Shown here: piece after piece, positions 48,409 through 60,210 of the stretch
How positions within the stretch are numbered: position 1 is the first letter of the stretch
Layout of the letters: every line of letters starts with the position of its first letter
The notes under the pieces: generated by a model
Database searches by the model: none
What the model saw: only the letters and a program-made list of their open reading frames with translations
What the model was told of the DNA's origin: nothing
Assembly: GCA_034008185.1 (NCBI GenBank)
Contig: CM067081.1
Span: 151,186,258-151,250,257, forward strand
From: Gorsachius magnificus
Lineage: Eukaryota; Chordata; Aves; Pelecaniformes; Ardeidae
Length of the DNA stretch: 64,000 nt
Direction: 5' to 3'
Position numbers and translations under genes: made by a program

Positions 48409-48707
48409 AGCTGAGAAGACAGGCTCCAGGACACACACTGACGAAGAGAGGTTTGTAAACAAGTCTCTTTTTCCCTGTGCTCGCGGGGTGTCCATCTTCC
48501 GCAAGAGCCACGTGTACAACTCACTGCCAGAGGCAGGTCCCGGAGGGGATGGACAATCGCTCTGTTCCATTACGGCAACAATTAGTTCCTTAAACACACT
48601 CTGCCAACAACAGTGAACTATTGTAAAGCCTGTGACAGTCATTACCATCTATGTACGGTTGACTGGTTTGCCTCTCCAGACATCCTACTGGAGAACGCTT
48701 GGCCATG

Positions 48708-48919
48708 GAAGAAATTCTTTACAATGAGGGTGGTGAAACACTGGAACAGGTTGCCCAGAGGGGTAGTGGAGGCCCCACCCCTGGAAACATTCAAGGCCAG
48801 GTTGGATGGGGCTCTGAGCAACCTGATCTAGTTAGCTGTGTCCCTGCTCACTGCAGGGGGGGTGGGACTAGATGACCTCTAGGGGTCCCTTCCAACCCAA
48901 AATATTCTACGATTCCATG
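48708..48919 (+). mobile_element. CR1 LINE 3' fragment, plus strand (same type as the 35 kb copy)
   Basis: About 210 bases of CR1 3' end. It encodes the end of the reverse transcriptase in one open frame, from [18 protein letters not shown] to [11 protein letters not shown], followed by the 3' untranslated part with CTGCTCACTGCAGGGG and CTAGATGACCTCTAGGGG. It ends ATTCTACGATTCCATG, a mutated pair of terminal octamers. It matches the reverse complement of the 35163-36046 copy closely, so it belongs to that subfamily. It lies 300 bases from the other CR1 end in the same orientation. Confidence 0.93.
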
Positions 48920-49550
48920 TCTCTCGCAGTTAAGCCTGAATGCCCTCCCTGAGCATGCAGGTGCCAACAGCAGACATGGAAGCAGGATCCAGGAGGGTGC
49001 TGCCTGATTTCAGCAGGCGTTTGTAAGCTGCAAGGAAGCCTTGAGCAAGCTCTGATCCAAGGAAAAGTTTGGATATGCTTTCAGCATTGGTAACCTGTCC
49101 TTGAATGCGATGTAAAGCGCTACAAACTATTGCTATCCTAGGCACTAGGAACCGAAAAATGACAGGATGCTCATAATAGTTACTGACAACTCAGTGCGGC
49201 TTTTCACTTATGGCTCTCGAAAGCACGTGATATTCCTTTACGTCTGTGTGGCTCTCATGTCATAAGGCTAACCAGGGAGAAAGCTAAATGTAGGGGAAAC
49301 TTTGGAAGAACCCTCTCACCAAAGCTGACACCTCAAGGAAATAATTTGCAAATTTTGAAAAGACTCGAAGATTCATGGGACCATTCCAGGAGCTAATTAC
49401 ATTTCAGCAGCCTACCTGCAAATGGCAACAAAAGTATTTTCTTTTAATTAGTTGACTAAGTGAATTACATTTTAAATTAATGATCTTCTCTATATTGCTG
49501 TTCATGTCTCGAATTCCAAGGGAGAAAAATCCCTGCCTGTAACATCTCCT

Positions 49551-49571
49551 CCCTCCCCCCCCGTCCCCCCC
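49551..49571 (-). other. G-quadruplex-forming candidate on the TMTC1 sense strand
   Basis: C-runs of 3, 8 and 7 on the plus strand give G7, G8 and G3 on the minus strand with loops of one or two bases; the longer runs can be split to give four or more tracts. Because TMTC1 is transcribed from this orientation, the pre-mRNA could fold into an RNA quadruplex. Confidence 0.65.
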
Positions 49572-52563
49572 ATCAGTTAATCCCAGGCAAGACAAGAGTA
49601 TTACTGGTGAGGTGATTGGAAGAATCTGCCTCTTAATTGGCAATCAGGTTTCCCCCAGGCTAGTTAACAGCATTTGCATTACAGCAGAGTCATTTTTTTA
49701 TTATTATTTGCAAATTAAACCCAGAAATCCAAGTTTCAGCACGTATCAAGTATTTCTTTTCACTTCCCAGCATCTCGGGCATGTTCAGAAAAACAGAGCT
49801 CCTCCTGGAGGTAGCAGGTGTTGTCATGGCAATACAGTTTGTTTAGTTTTAAATTTTTTAGTTTAAATGTACTGTTGCGTGCTTTGTTTGGGATAAAATA
49901 CAGGATGACTCATATCTAGAACCTGTTGCAGCAAACAACTATCTGAACTGATTGCTTCTGCTGCAAAACTGAAAGCCGAGGGTGCTACTTAAAGCCATAA
50001 ACAATACAACAGAAAAATACTTGAGGGATTGCCCGTTACCCTTTGCTGTAATAGAGACCAACCAGCTTGGAAAAGCTCTAGTCTCAGCTCTGCCAAACCC
50101 AGGCAATCAGAGCACAGGAGGATTGTGAGACTAGCTAAAAAAAATACAAGATTTATAGAAATTTATGAATTTTGTTTGCTTTCTAATTTTGGAGCATTTT
50201 AAGCTTTTTTCCCCCAGCTCCCAGGGACTGAGATTATAGATTTCTTTCTAAGAGCGTGCTACACAAGCAATCACAAGACTCAGACCATGCCCCACCAAGC
50301 TGCATGGAAAAGCGGGGACCAGTGTCCCTGCACACAGCGATGCAAGTTACCACCTACCCAGATCTGGGACAAGCCATCCCATTCCTGGACAAAGCACCTT
50401 ACCCCCAAAAACGCAGCAGGGTATCCACCTGCCAGTGGAAGATTTTCCTGCACTGGGGATTTTGGCACTGCAAAGGCAATGTATTCTCTTGCTTGGGAAA
50501 AAAAGTGGACCTATTTTCAAGACAGGTGATAACAGTGCATTTAACTGGTATTTGGGAAAAGAAGGGGATGTATGAAGAAGGGGGGACTGAAACAGAAGGA
50601 GGAAGATAGCCATTGCTCTTTCAGAAGTCACAGACCTTGTTAAGGCTCTTCTGAGAGGGCGACCTCCACCCTGCCAGGGACTCGGAGAAGTTTCAGTTCA
50701 CCAAAGGGTGAGAAGAACTCCTTTATTAGGGAAAAGAGCTTCTCCCTTGCATTAACAGCTGAACTGATTTCAGCTCAAGGCTCTCTTCATCCTCTACAAA
50801 GCCCTAAAACCAAGTGTGTTTGATAAGCTGCTTCATAAGAACGTCCTCCTGGGACACATGTGGCTGCAATTATAACCAGGTGGTGGTATTTAAGGATATT
50901 GTCTTAAAATTGTATGTATTTGCGCTTCCCCTGGGGAACTGCCAGTCCAGTTGTACCTTCCCATGTGAGTTCCTTCTCTTGCTCTGTATATGTTGTCAAC
51001 CCAAACATTTTCTTTTTATAGCCTTAGAAGAAAAATCACATTCTGTCTATCCAGCACATTTGGTGATGGTGGGGCAAGACTACACAAACAAGCAACAGGC
51101 AGACCAGTTCCAATTTAATATCCAAATGCAAGTATCAGCTAGAGAGAAAATACTTGTAAGGTGGAAAAGGTGCCCGTGTATTCCCTTTCATCAAAACTCT
51201 TGCATCTAAGGGGGAAAGAGCTGCTAGTCAGTGGAGGAGAGCAGTAGGAAAGGCAACGGTACAGATGAAGAGGCAGCTGCAGCTGGATGAACAGCACAGT
51301 AACTCCTCTGGAAGGTGGGTTTGAGCGCACCAGGGGCACAGGAGGAAAGGCAGACCGCGCCGGCCTCTACAGCTTCACAGCCCAAAGAGCTTTGAACTGG
51401 TGAACGGCGTGCTCTCAGTTGTTTCAACTCTGTGGCTAAGAATCTGAAAAATATCAAATTCTTGAAGAGTAAAGACTTTCAAAGAGCCTGTGAATTTCCA
51501 GTGAAACCCGAGCCTGCTGTCAGAGTCTCGACGCCAGAAAACCTGGGATTGATCTCATACTGTTTTCCCTCCGCAGCCCCCCACGTGCTGCGGGTGAGAG
51601 CGTGCCTTGTGATCAGACGTGATGCTCAGCTCGCCACCGGCAGCATCATGCCCCAGAAGCCACACAGCCCAAACTCCCCAGCCACCGCCGGGCAACTGCT
51701 TCAGAAGAGGCTCATGGAGGCGGCAGGGGACGGAGGGTCCCCTGGACAGCCGCTGAGACTTCCTGATCCTCAGGAAATTACAAACCAGACCTCATAAACC
51801 CACTGCGATAATGTTTCTGGAAACTGTCCATCGTACCCCAGAGCGTTACCTACCCCATGCTGGCGGGAGCCAAAGGGATGTCCTGGGCAGGCTGTTTTGC
51901 CTGGACACCAGCCATGGTCTATCCCTCCTGCATGGAAGTATTTTGAAAAGCAAAATGCATTGCCTATAGGAGTCGATGGCCCCTGCTTTGGCTGCACCCC
52001 CTTCACTCCAAATGCAGGCTTTTGGCGGGGAAGGCTTGCTGTGTAACCAGCGCTTGCAGCGAACACCATGACCCATTCAAAATGCCTATCAAGCTGATGT
52101 CCAGAGCAGCACTACCTACCTGGGTTTGCTCATTAAACCAAGAAAATTTAACTGAGAGAGATTCTGAAATCTCTCACACGGCTCTGGGAAAGCAGGTTCC
52201 TCTGGAAGCCTGCTACTGTAGGATGGCCTTTGCTTTGTAACACCACCTTGCAGATAGGCTTCCCCCTGACTCCCAGCCCCCTTGGAATAAAGAACTTATT
52301 TTACACTTAAGGTACAGACTGTCTGGCCCCTGGGTGGGCATGACAGCAATTCCTACCGACACCGTTGCTCTCCCTTTTGTCTAGAAGTGAGCGCTGAACG
52401 CTGGGTGCCTGCAGAGATTGCACGTAGGGCTGAAGTTAAGCACCTTTGGGCACATGATAGAAAGCACTGACAAAACAGGCAGAACTTTTCCAGTCAGAAA
52501 GCACGCGCAAGCCTGGCTAATTAAGAACTGAGATGTCATAGGGCTCTATTTTCATGCCAGTTC

Positions 52564-52568
52564 CTGGC
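52564..52568. repeat. Target-site duplication, left copy (CTGGC)
   Basis: Five bases CTGGC directly precede the LTR and are repeated directly after it at 53185-53189. Confidence 0.83.
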
Positions 52569-53184
52569 TGTCCTGGTTTCGGCTGGGATAGAGTTAATTT
52601 TCTTCATAGTAGCTGGCTTAGTGCTGTGTTTTGGATTTAGTACTAGAAGATTGTTGTATAACACCCTGATGTTTTTAGTTGTTGCTAAGTAGTGCTTAGA
52701 CTACTCAAGGACTTTTTGAGCTTCTCCTGCTCGGCCAGGTGCGTAACAAGGTGGGAGGGAACACAGCCAGGACAGCTAACCCAAACTGACCAGAGAGCTA
52801 TTCCATACCATATAATATCATGCTCGGGGGGAGTTAGTCGGTTGGGGGGGCGAGAGTGATGGCGGCTTGGGGAGAGGGATCACAGCTCGGGAAGTGATCG
52901 CGGCTGGGGGAGAGCAATCGCTGCTCGGGACGGGCTGGGCATCGGTCAGCGGGTGGTGAGCAATTGCATTGTGCATCACTTGTTTTGTATATTCTGTATA
53001 TTCTCTTACCATTCTCATTATTACTATTATTATTATTTTCTCTTATTAAACTGTCTCCATCTCAACCCACAGGTCTTACTTTTTTTTTTTCTCCCCCAAT
53101 TCTCTCCCCCATCCCACTGAGGGAGGGGGGGAGGGAGTGAGCGGCTGCGTGGTGCTTAGTTGTCAGCCAGGTTAAACCACAACA
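52569..53184 (+). mobile_element. Solo LTR, avian ERVL-like, with 5-bp target duplication
   Basis: A 616-base element begins TGTCCTGGTTTCGGCTGGGA and ends AAACCACAACA. The pentamer CTGGC flanks it on both sides (52564-52568 and 53185-53189). It is the same family as the LTR at 16254-16830, but keeps more of the middle region, including a GATCGC-type repeated stretch near 52880-52920. It also has a TTA-rich microsatellite at about 53019-53040 and a TATTAAACTGTC string that may be the polyadenylation signal. No internal retroviral sequence is present, so it is a solo LTR. The start and end of this copy are the ones commonly seen in bird genomes for this family. Divergence from the sister copy could be used to compare ages. 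Confidence 0.93.
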
Positions 53185-53189
53185 CTGGC
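53185..53189. repeat. Target-site duplication, right copy (CTGGC)
   Basis: Exact repeat of the five bases on the left flank of the solo LTR. Confidence 0.83.
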
Positions 53190-54899
53190 CTAAGGTCAGT
53201 GAAAATCCCATACCGGAGTAGTTGCTGCACTTGACTTCCATTACCCTTGGCAGAACTGGCTGGCACAGGGGCCCGCTTCTCCGGCACAGGTCTGCTGTGT
53301 GCCTCTCGGTAGTTCACTGCTTTTGAAGTTACAACTGGGATGATTAAATGCACTGCTGAGAAAACAGTCACACATCTCTGTGAAAAGGAGCATGTGCCAG
53401 TTTTTACTCGTAAGCATTTCTTCAGCTTTCTGCGGCACTGAATTCTCATTTACCTGATTTAAATAGCAAAGAAATCCAGAAAGCCAGCTTATAAAGAGAG
53501 CAGTCCTCCTGCTCGAGGCAGGCTTAGTAGCAACACACTGTTCAATGCAACACCACAGCCAAGCCTGCTTCATGCCCTGAGTGATCGGCCAAGGGAGGTC
53601 ACAAGGCGAGCGCCAGCAGAACTTGACTCCCAAAGATACAGGGTTTTTTTAAACTTTTTTAGTTTGAAATTACTGGTAGGATTTTATCTGTTTCGCACAC
53701 CTTGAGACATGCTACACAATGGACTTTCTCCTTGTCTAACCACAGCGTTAGTAATACAATCTGTTTACCCAGAGGCCTCCTACTTCTTTCCCCTCTGAAG
53801 AATGGCAGAAGAAAGAAACGCTGTGCAAAGCGTCTGAAGCGTGACAGCCCGCTGCTCGCCGCCTTGCTAACGCTCCAGCCGCGCTTCCCTACGCTGTTCA
53901 CCTAAAAGCTGGGTAGCTCTCAAAACCTTCCTAATTGCATTCTGCCTCAACTTTCATCTAATACAAGCAAGAATGTTTTAACAGAGGTTTGGGATGGGTT
54001 TTGCTATTGCAACAGCTTACCCATATAGCAGATTCGGGGATGGCAAGTCACAGTGACTGGAAATCTGCGTTATTTAAAGCAAGTTGCTAGGGAAGGTACA
54101 TCTTCTCTGCAGCGTGCAACAGCCTGTATGGACAGGCTCTAAGGGCAGGGCTTACAACCAGCAGAATTCCCAACACCTTCATTTCTGCCTCCGCTGAGAA
54201 AGGGAAGGACAGACAGATTTCGTCTTCTCAGATCGCCCTTGCCAAGCAACACACTGAAGGACATGGAAACGTGGCTTTCATTTATCTTGCTATAAGTTTT
54301 AAAGTATTTGGGAATATTAGAAAAATCCAGCACCTTGCAGGGACTGAAGCCTTAATATTCTGGCTTCCAAAGCATTTACTTGTGTCCCCATTCACTTGTA
54401 ATTTAGTGAACATACTAAACAGAAGAGGGGGCTTTTTTAAGGCTGAAAAACTGTCACTATTTCAGCATATTTTGTCTCCCAATGGTTAAATAAATCATTA
54501 TCTGTCTACTTTAATTTGTATGTTTGTGTTGTCCAAGACTGGAGACCAGTTATGCAGAACATATAGCCATGTTCTGAGGCCGAACTGGCCCACACCAAAG
54601 GTCTGCCCAGACCAGGATCCTCTCTCCAGCAGCGACCAAAAACTAATGCCAGGCAAAGCATATAAGAACACGATATTTTTTTCCAGTTTCTAGCTAGCAT
54701 GATGTCCCTGAGTTGGATGTGGTTTCTGCACATTTAGTAGCCTGGATTTCTTTTTTTAGCTTGGCAAATCTCTCTTCGAGCCTGCAGAAACTTTCAGCAC
54801 ACCCACAGCATCCTGCAGATAGGAGCTCCCCAGCTCTACTACCTGTTGCAAGCCACCTCCTTGGCTTGCTTTGAACCTGTCTCATCTTAGATTCATTTG

Positions 54900-57300
54900 A
54901 TACACCTTAATGTCTATATGCTCCCCTCCTACACACATCATGGATGCACAGACCTCTCTCACACCCTCAGACATCTAATTTACACTACAAACATCATAAG
55001 GGCTGACAAAATCTGACCTCATTGCTCAATACTTTTTCAAACCCATAACTTTACACCTACCCTTAAATATAGCCACGCTCCAATAACCCTTGCCAGCCTT
55101 GGGACAGAGTGCACCTCTACAGCTCACCAGCTGACACAGAAACCTTGTGTGACTTACCAAAACTCCTTTGGGTTCATCCTGTGTCAACCAAAATCCCAAC
55201 TCCAGATCTAACTTCGTGCATTTCCCAAAGACTGCCACACCTTTCCAAATCAATGCTTTTCTCTTTTGTTTCCCTTGTTGTCATCAGCCTTCCTCCTAGC
55301 CCCACAGAGTTTGCCAAGTCTTACAACAACTTTCATTGAACACCATAACATTTACCCTGGCGAGACATGCACAATAACCACATTTCCAGCTCAGTGCAAA
55401 TAAAGGCGACTGCTTGCAAACAGAAACTGCCATTTGTGCCCCACGTGATCCTCAGAGAGTTACAGAACAACTTGCCCGCTGCCTAAGCAATAATCCTTGC
55501 TTCAGCCATAGTTAAGATGTTAGTAACCACCTCAAGATCACCACCCAACGCTCGCCTTTCTTTTAGTTTCACGGAGCTTCTCCCTTCCGGTCTTGACACC
55601 AAACTTAGCTCTTCCACTCCCTTCCTCCCAACTCAACCCAAATTGCAGATAATATCCTGGCTTTAAATTCAGTGCTGTGACCCAATTACTGCCTTCAAAA
55701 ACCTCGTTAAAAGCTTCTCCCACCAGTGCTTTGTATGCTGCTGCTCTATGTGTCCACAGCTGAGGAACACACACTGCTTAGCAGCTTCTCTCAAGCTGGG
55801 CCACAGCCACAAACTCTCCCATGGGGCTGGACATCCACCAGCTGGGCAAGCAATCACACACACCAGCACCTACTTGGATCCTGAATATCCTCAAGCCCTG
55901 ATGTCCTAGACCCTAACCTAATGCCACCCCTAACACCAGGTTCCCACAAGTTGTATCACCTCCAAATCCAAACCTCAAGCAATTTACTCAGCTAACACCA
56001 CTTCTTATTTCCACCCTGTGGAAATACCAGGCTTTGAAAACAACCTTAACTCTTCAGCCTTCCTCTTCCTTGTACCTAAGCCGAACGCCAGCCCGGTGCC
56101 TCAGCCTAGCCTTCCTGCTGGCCAGACACACAGATGTTCCTGGAAGCCAGGCCAACACCACTTATCCTTGCTGGCTTGACCTGACATCCCAGTCCTGCAC
56201 CACCATGACTGGCACAATGTCAGCTCTGCAGCAATAGCTTCAGCTCTGATCACAGTACGATAAAGTCTTGGGTGAGAGTTACAATTGGAGTCTGAGAGAG
56301 GTGGTGAGGAAGGGAAAGGTTTGTTGCCATGATAAGGACTGTGGTCCATGGGTGTATTATGGGCTGTCAGTTCAGAGACAGTCACCAGGTCTCTGCCTAC
56401 CTTGCAGGACTGACCACTCACCCATTTGGCAAAAATTTGCCACCCCAGCTGTCCAGAAACTTACTTAAGGTATCATCCACATTGACTCATTAGTCTTCCC
56501 TCAGCTCCATGAGACTGGCAAGATACAACAATCTAAAAAAAACCAACTCTCATCTCCAATTTCTTCTTTGCAGGTGGACCCCACAGGTCTAACATGAAGA
56601 CTACTGCCAGCAGCACAGCTGGGCCTATAGCTAGCTCTGAGGCAGCTGGTGGGACACTGACTTTTGAAGTGAAGGGCTAGGGTCTGGGTTCAGGAAAGAA
56701 GGTGTTCCTGAGCAAGCCTAACATGCTGGCAGGTGGATCCTGCAGGCTTAGGGTGGTGCAGGAGAACAGGATAGGCAGGTTTTGGCATCTTCCAGGTTGT
56801 TTGGTTGCAAGTTCAAGGTAGTGGTCAGCTTAAGGTTTGAGTTCAGGGAAACAAGAATTGCAGAGAAGGATTTATAAATGTATTCTGCAGGTATCTCACA
56901 TCTAAGATAAAGGCGCATACCAGGAGACCAGGGTTAAGGTCAACAGAAGCTCAGGACTCAGCTTCTTTCTCGTTCATACAGTGCCCAGAGAGTAAGGACA
57001 AGGTCTATCATGGAAGGTGAGCACCAAGATCTGCAGCAGGAGAAGTGGAAGGTACTGAACTGTGGCGACACATTGTCAGGGCCCTGATGAGCTTCACCTG
57101 GCCCCATACCCGATGCCCATTGCTCTAGGAGCCCCATTTCAGCTCAGCCCTGTCTCCTAGAGGCACCCCCACAGACACATGTTTTCGCTTGTCCTTACTC
57201 CTGCCTCTCACCCTTTCTCCTCGATGGACTTTGGGCCAACGTTGCAGCCTTGCCTCCAGTCCCGTCTCCTGACTGGACCCTGACCAGGATTCAGCAGCAA
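54900..57300. other. Strand-skewed, CCTAAC/GGTTAG-flavoured segment
   Basis: From about 54900 to 56260 the plus strand is rich in C and A with many CC-containing words such as ACCCTAACCTAATGCC and CCACCCCTAAC. From about 56265 to 57060 it switches to G-rich words such as GGGCTAGGGTCTGGG and AGGGTTAAGG, and from about 57070 to 57300 it is C-rich again. There is no open frame of note and no recognised mobile element. It may be a decayed minisatellite-type repeat in two orientations, but I could not identify a repeat unit. Confidence 0.4.
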
Positions 57301-59124
57301 ACCTGCTTTTCAGCTTCTCTTGTCAGGACCCATGGCTGAGCACCAGCCACAGGAGGTCGGTGCTAGATCAGCAGGGAAGGAACCAATCACCTAAATTTAA
57401 CTCTGCATATTAAACAGCCACATAACAGCTGGCATCCAGGCTCACTGAAAGGATGGGCTTTCTGGATGGAAGAAACAGGCTTCTGGGTAAATTGGCTAAA
57501 GTGAGGATTAAGATCAAGCTCAGCAGAAGGGGAAAAGCTGGGATAACTACAGGGTTTTAGTATCCCTCCAGAACACTAATACTGTTTTTTACTGGCAAGG
57601 GTTTCCTTAATTAGATTTGGAGCAGGTAGGTGTTGCTGGACCGCAGGTGAAGCCAGGGCTGCTGCTGGGGCCAGGGAGGACCTCAGCCAGCAGCACTCTC
57701 ACTTGTCTTTCATAAGGCTATTAATAAAATCCACAGTGCCAGTGGTAAAAATAGTTACAGTTTCATATCCCAAGAATGACTTAGCTTTTGGGTTTAAAAA
57801 ACCTTCCCCTGTCATTACAAGATGTAAAGAGACAAACACACGAAAGACATTTGCAGCACAGAATATGTAATTGGAATCAGGGCAGGATCATTTATGACTT
57901 GATGACCCCTATCTCAGCATAAACGTAGCAAAAAGAGACAGCAGCAAATCCTTCATGCTGTGCTGCACAGAGTCTAGCATTAATGACTCTGCCAGAAATG
58001 CTGCCAACAGATCAGAGCTTTCCAAATCAGACAACGTGCTTCTTGGAAGCACTTCTAGCCTTGATGGTAAGAGGAGCTGTTGTCACATTATCATAAAGGT
58101 CTCCCAAATGAGATCTAGTCCAATTCTGCAGCAGATGTTGAATAAGGATTGCTTGATCTTAACCTGCATCTCAGCTGTAATTCCACTCTTGGAATAAGGA
58201 GCCATCAAGGCCAGAAAGTAACACAGGGGAGGACCATTCCCGTTTTCATTTGAGACATCAGGAAATTCCTCTAGAAGTCTCCAAAGCATTTTCCCTCAGT
58301 TGAGTAGCTAACCAGAGCAAACAGTTACGCACATGGCCCTGTCTTAAGAGGAAATCAACTTCCTACCACCTTCTCGGGGCACTGATCTGGCTAGGTCTGG
58401 AGGGAAGAGCTAAGTCACAGCCACCAGCGCCTTGCCAGCCTGGCCCAGCAGAGTCAGAGGGATGCGGTATCCAGCCCATCTAACCACACACTGGGTCCCA
58501 GGCAAGGAAAAAAAAAACCAAACATTTTAATCAAATTTGAGCATTTATGCAACTTCAAAAAAAAATAGTGATAAAATAAAAAAAATCTCTTAACACAGTT
58601 TTCAGGTTCCTTGTTTTTAATTAATCCATGGCAGCCCATCCTATGCTTAGCCAGAGCTGTGCAGTACTCTGTGCCACCAGGGTCCTGCCTTCTACCTTCA
58701 CTGATCAGCCACTGATATTCAACCAACAGGCAAGGCCATCCCCTTTTCATACAAAAAGTATAAAAAGCTGAAGTGGAAACTCCAAATGCTTGCAAGTGCA
58801 GCCAGTTTTAAGGTTTAGGATTAGGTTTTAGTCACTGGCTTTCCATTTTAATTGCCTGTGCTCAGGCAATAAAACTATATTCTTTGGGCTTTGCAGAAAA
58901 ACAAGCCCATATTTTTCAGTAAGAAAGCATCTGTAATATAACCCTACAGGACCTGGAGCATGTTTTGGGGTTCAAATAATGCTGATTGCTAGCAATAAGG
59001 AGAAGTAATTAAGATAACAAAACAAGTCTTCTCATTTGCCATCTATAAAACATTCTAGTGCAGGAAAAAAAATAATGTCAAGACTACACTTTCAAAACCT
59101 TTTGTTTGATTAGTGGCATTGTAC

Positions 59125-59228
59125 CTCGTCAGTAAATACGGCGAGAATGAAGCTGGATTGTCCTGCTCCGAAAACATCGGCATGGATCCTCCCATTATCC
59201 AGAGGCGGAAATACAACACGAGAATCAC
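59125..59228 (-). CDS. TMTC1: TMTC1 internal exon, membrane segment and lumenal loop
   Basis: This is a 104-base minus-strand exon with acceptor CTTTGAAG and donor GTACAA. It encodes 34 codons plus two bases of a split Arg codon. The peptide starts VILVLYFRLWIMGG, a hydrophobic membrane segment, and continues with MFSEQDNPASFSP. The FRLWIMGG and EQDNPASF strings are hallmarks of the TMTC family just before the DUF1736-type region. The exon starts in phase 0 and ends in phase 2, so skipping it alone would break the frame. The donor is weak, with A at +5 instead of the usual G. The intron separating it from the upstream exon is only 982 bases, the shortest seen here. The family call is firm, and paralogue TMTC1 is preferred because of the downstream exons. 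Confidence 0.95.
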
Positions 59229-60210
59229 CTTCAAAGCAGAACATCTCGGTTAGCAATGTGCTACTAAGAAGAACTAAGGCCCCCAAGAAATATTGTGTTG
59301 TGACAGCTCTCCACGCACCGCTCTGTGCCTAGTGAGTCAGTTCATCAGCTTAGGCAAAATTCAATTTTGCCATCCTATGCAGGGTGACAAAGGCGCCAAC
59401 CCTCAGCACAGGCAGCACGTCCTCTTGGTGTATTTCCCCCCCCCCCCTTTCACACGTGCATTACTGACAGCAACTGGCACATCTCGGCTACAAAAGCAGC
59501 ATTTTGAAGGACAAATCAGTCACCCTGCTGCAGCTCAGACTGCAGTTTTGCTATGGACCTCTATCTAAATACAGAGAGGAAAACCATGGCTGATTAAAAG
59601 CTAGTATCACTCACTCATGCTGTCATAGGTGTAAGGACGAGCTCCATCGGTGTTTCTCATGCTGTGTAATCCTAATCCCTGGAAGGACTTCTGCGGGCTG
59701 GTGCTCCTCCACCTTTCTGGGAGCAACTTGACAAGGGGTAAGCAAGGGGACCCGGCTCCTAGAGTGGCACAGGGAGTTGCGCACCCAGCACACCCCCGTG
59801 GGGGTGCTCGTTTTCTCCCCTGCAACATGTCAAGTCCTGATTGGGGCATGCCAAGCAGCTGGTATTTGCAGGCAGAGCTTTTCTTGTGACTCTTACCAAG
59901 CCCTGCACCGACACTAAGAGCATGCCACTGAAAAGTCAGCCCAGTGCCAGAGAGTGCCCCTGTATTTAGGGCAGGAAATACTTGCAGATGATTACATGGT
60001 GGTAAGGGCAACCACTATAAATTAAAAGAAAATCTGGACTGTAAACACAGCAATATCCTTGTCTTTGCCCAGCTGACTATTCTATTTTCCAAGACTAACT
60101 TTGCATTAAGATCTACCAACTAAGTTTTCTGAGTCTTTTGGGAAACCACCACGCAACGTTCATTCTCACCACACGCACAGAAACACGTGGTCAAGTCCAC
60201 GCGTACTTAC
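59229..60210 (-). other. TMTC1: TMTC1 short intron
   Basis: This is a 982-base intron between two TMTC1 exons, opening with GTAAGT and closing with AG. It contains a run of 12 C at 59436-59447 and a GC-richer patch around 59690-59830. Reading phases on both sides match directly, so no coding exon is missing here. I see no mobile element in it. Confidence 0.85.
59436..59447. repeat. Poly-C tract
   Basis: Twelve C in a row, 208 bases upstream (in transcription) of the TMTC1 exon at 59125-59228. In the pre-mRNA it is a run of 12 G. Confidence 0.93.

Larger units (their letters stand above)
45624..59124 (-). other. TMTC1: TMTC1 intron, 13.5 kb
   Basis: This is the intron between the EQDNPASF exon and the CYDWQ exon. 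It holds two CR1 3' ends at 48210-48408 and 48708-48919, a solo LTR at 52569-53184, a C-rich tract at 49551-49571, and a long strand-skewed segment from about 54900 to 57300. Short simple-sequence tracts are scattered through it, for example A15 at 47294-47308. The open frames I inspected in it show no recognisable protein similarity and are taken as chance frames. Confidence 0.85.
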
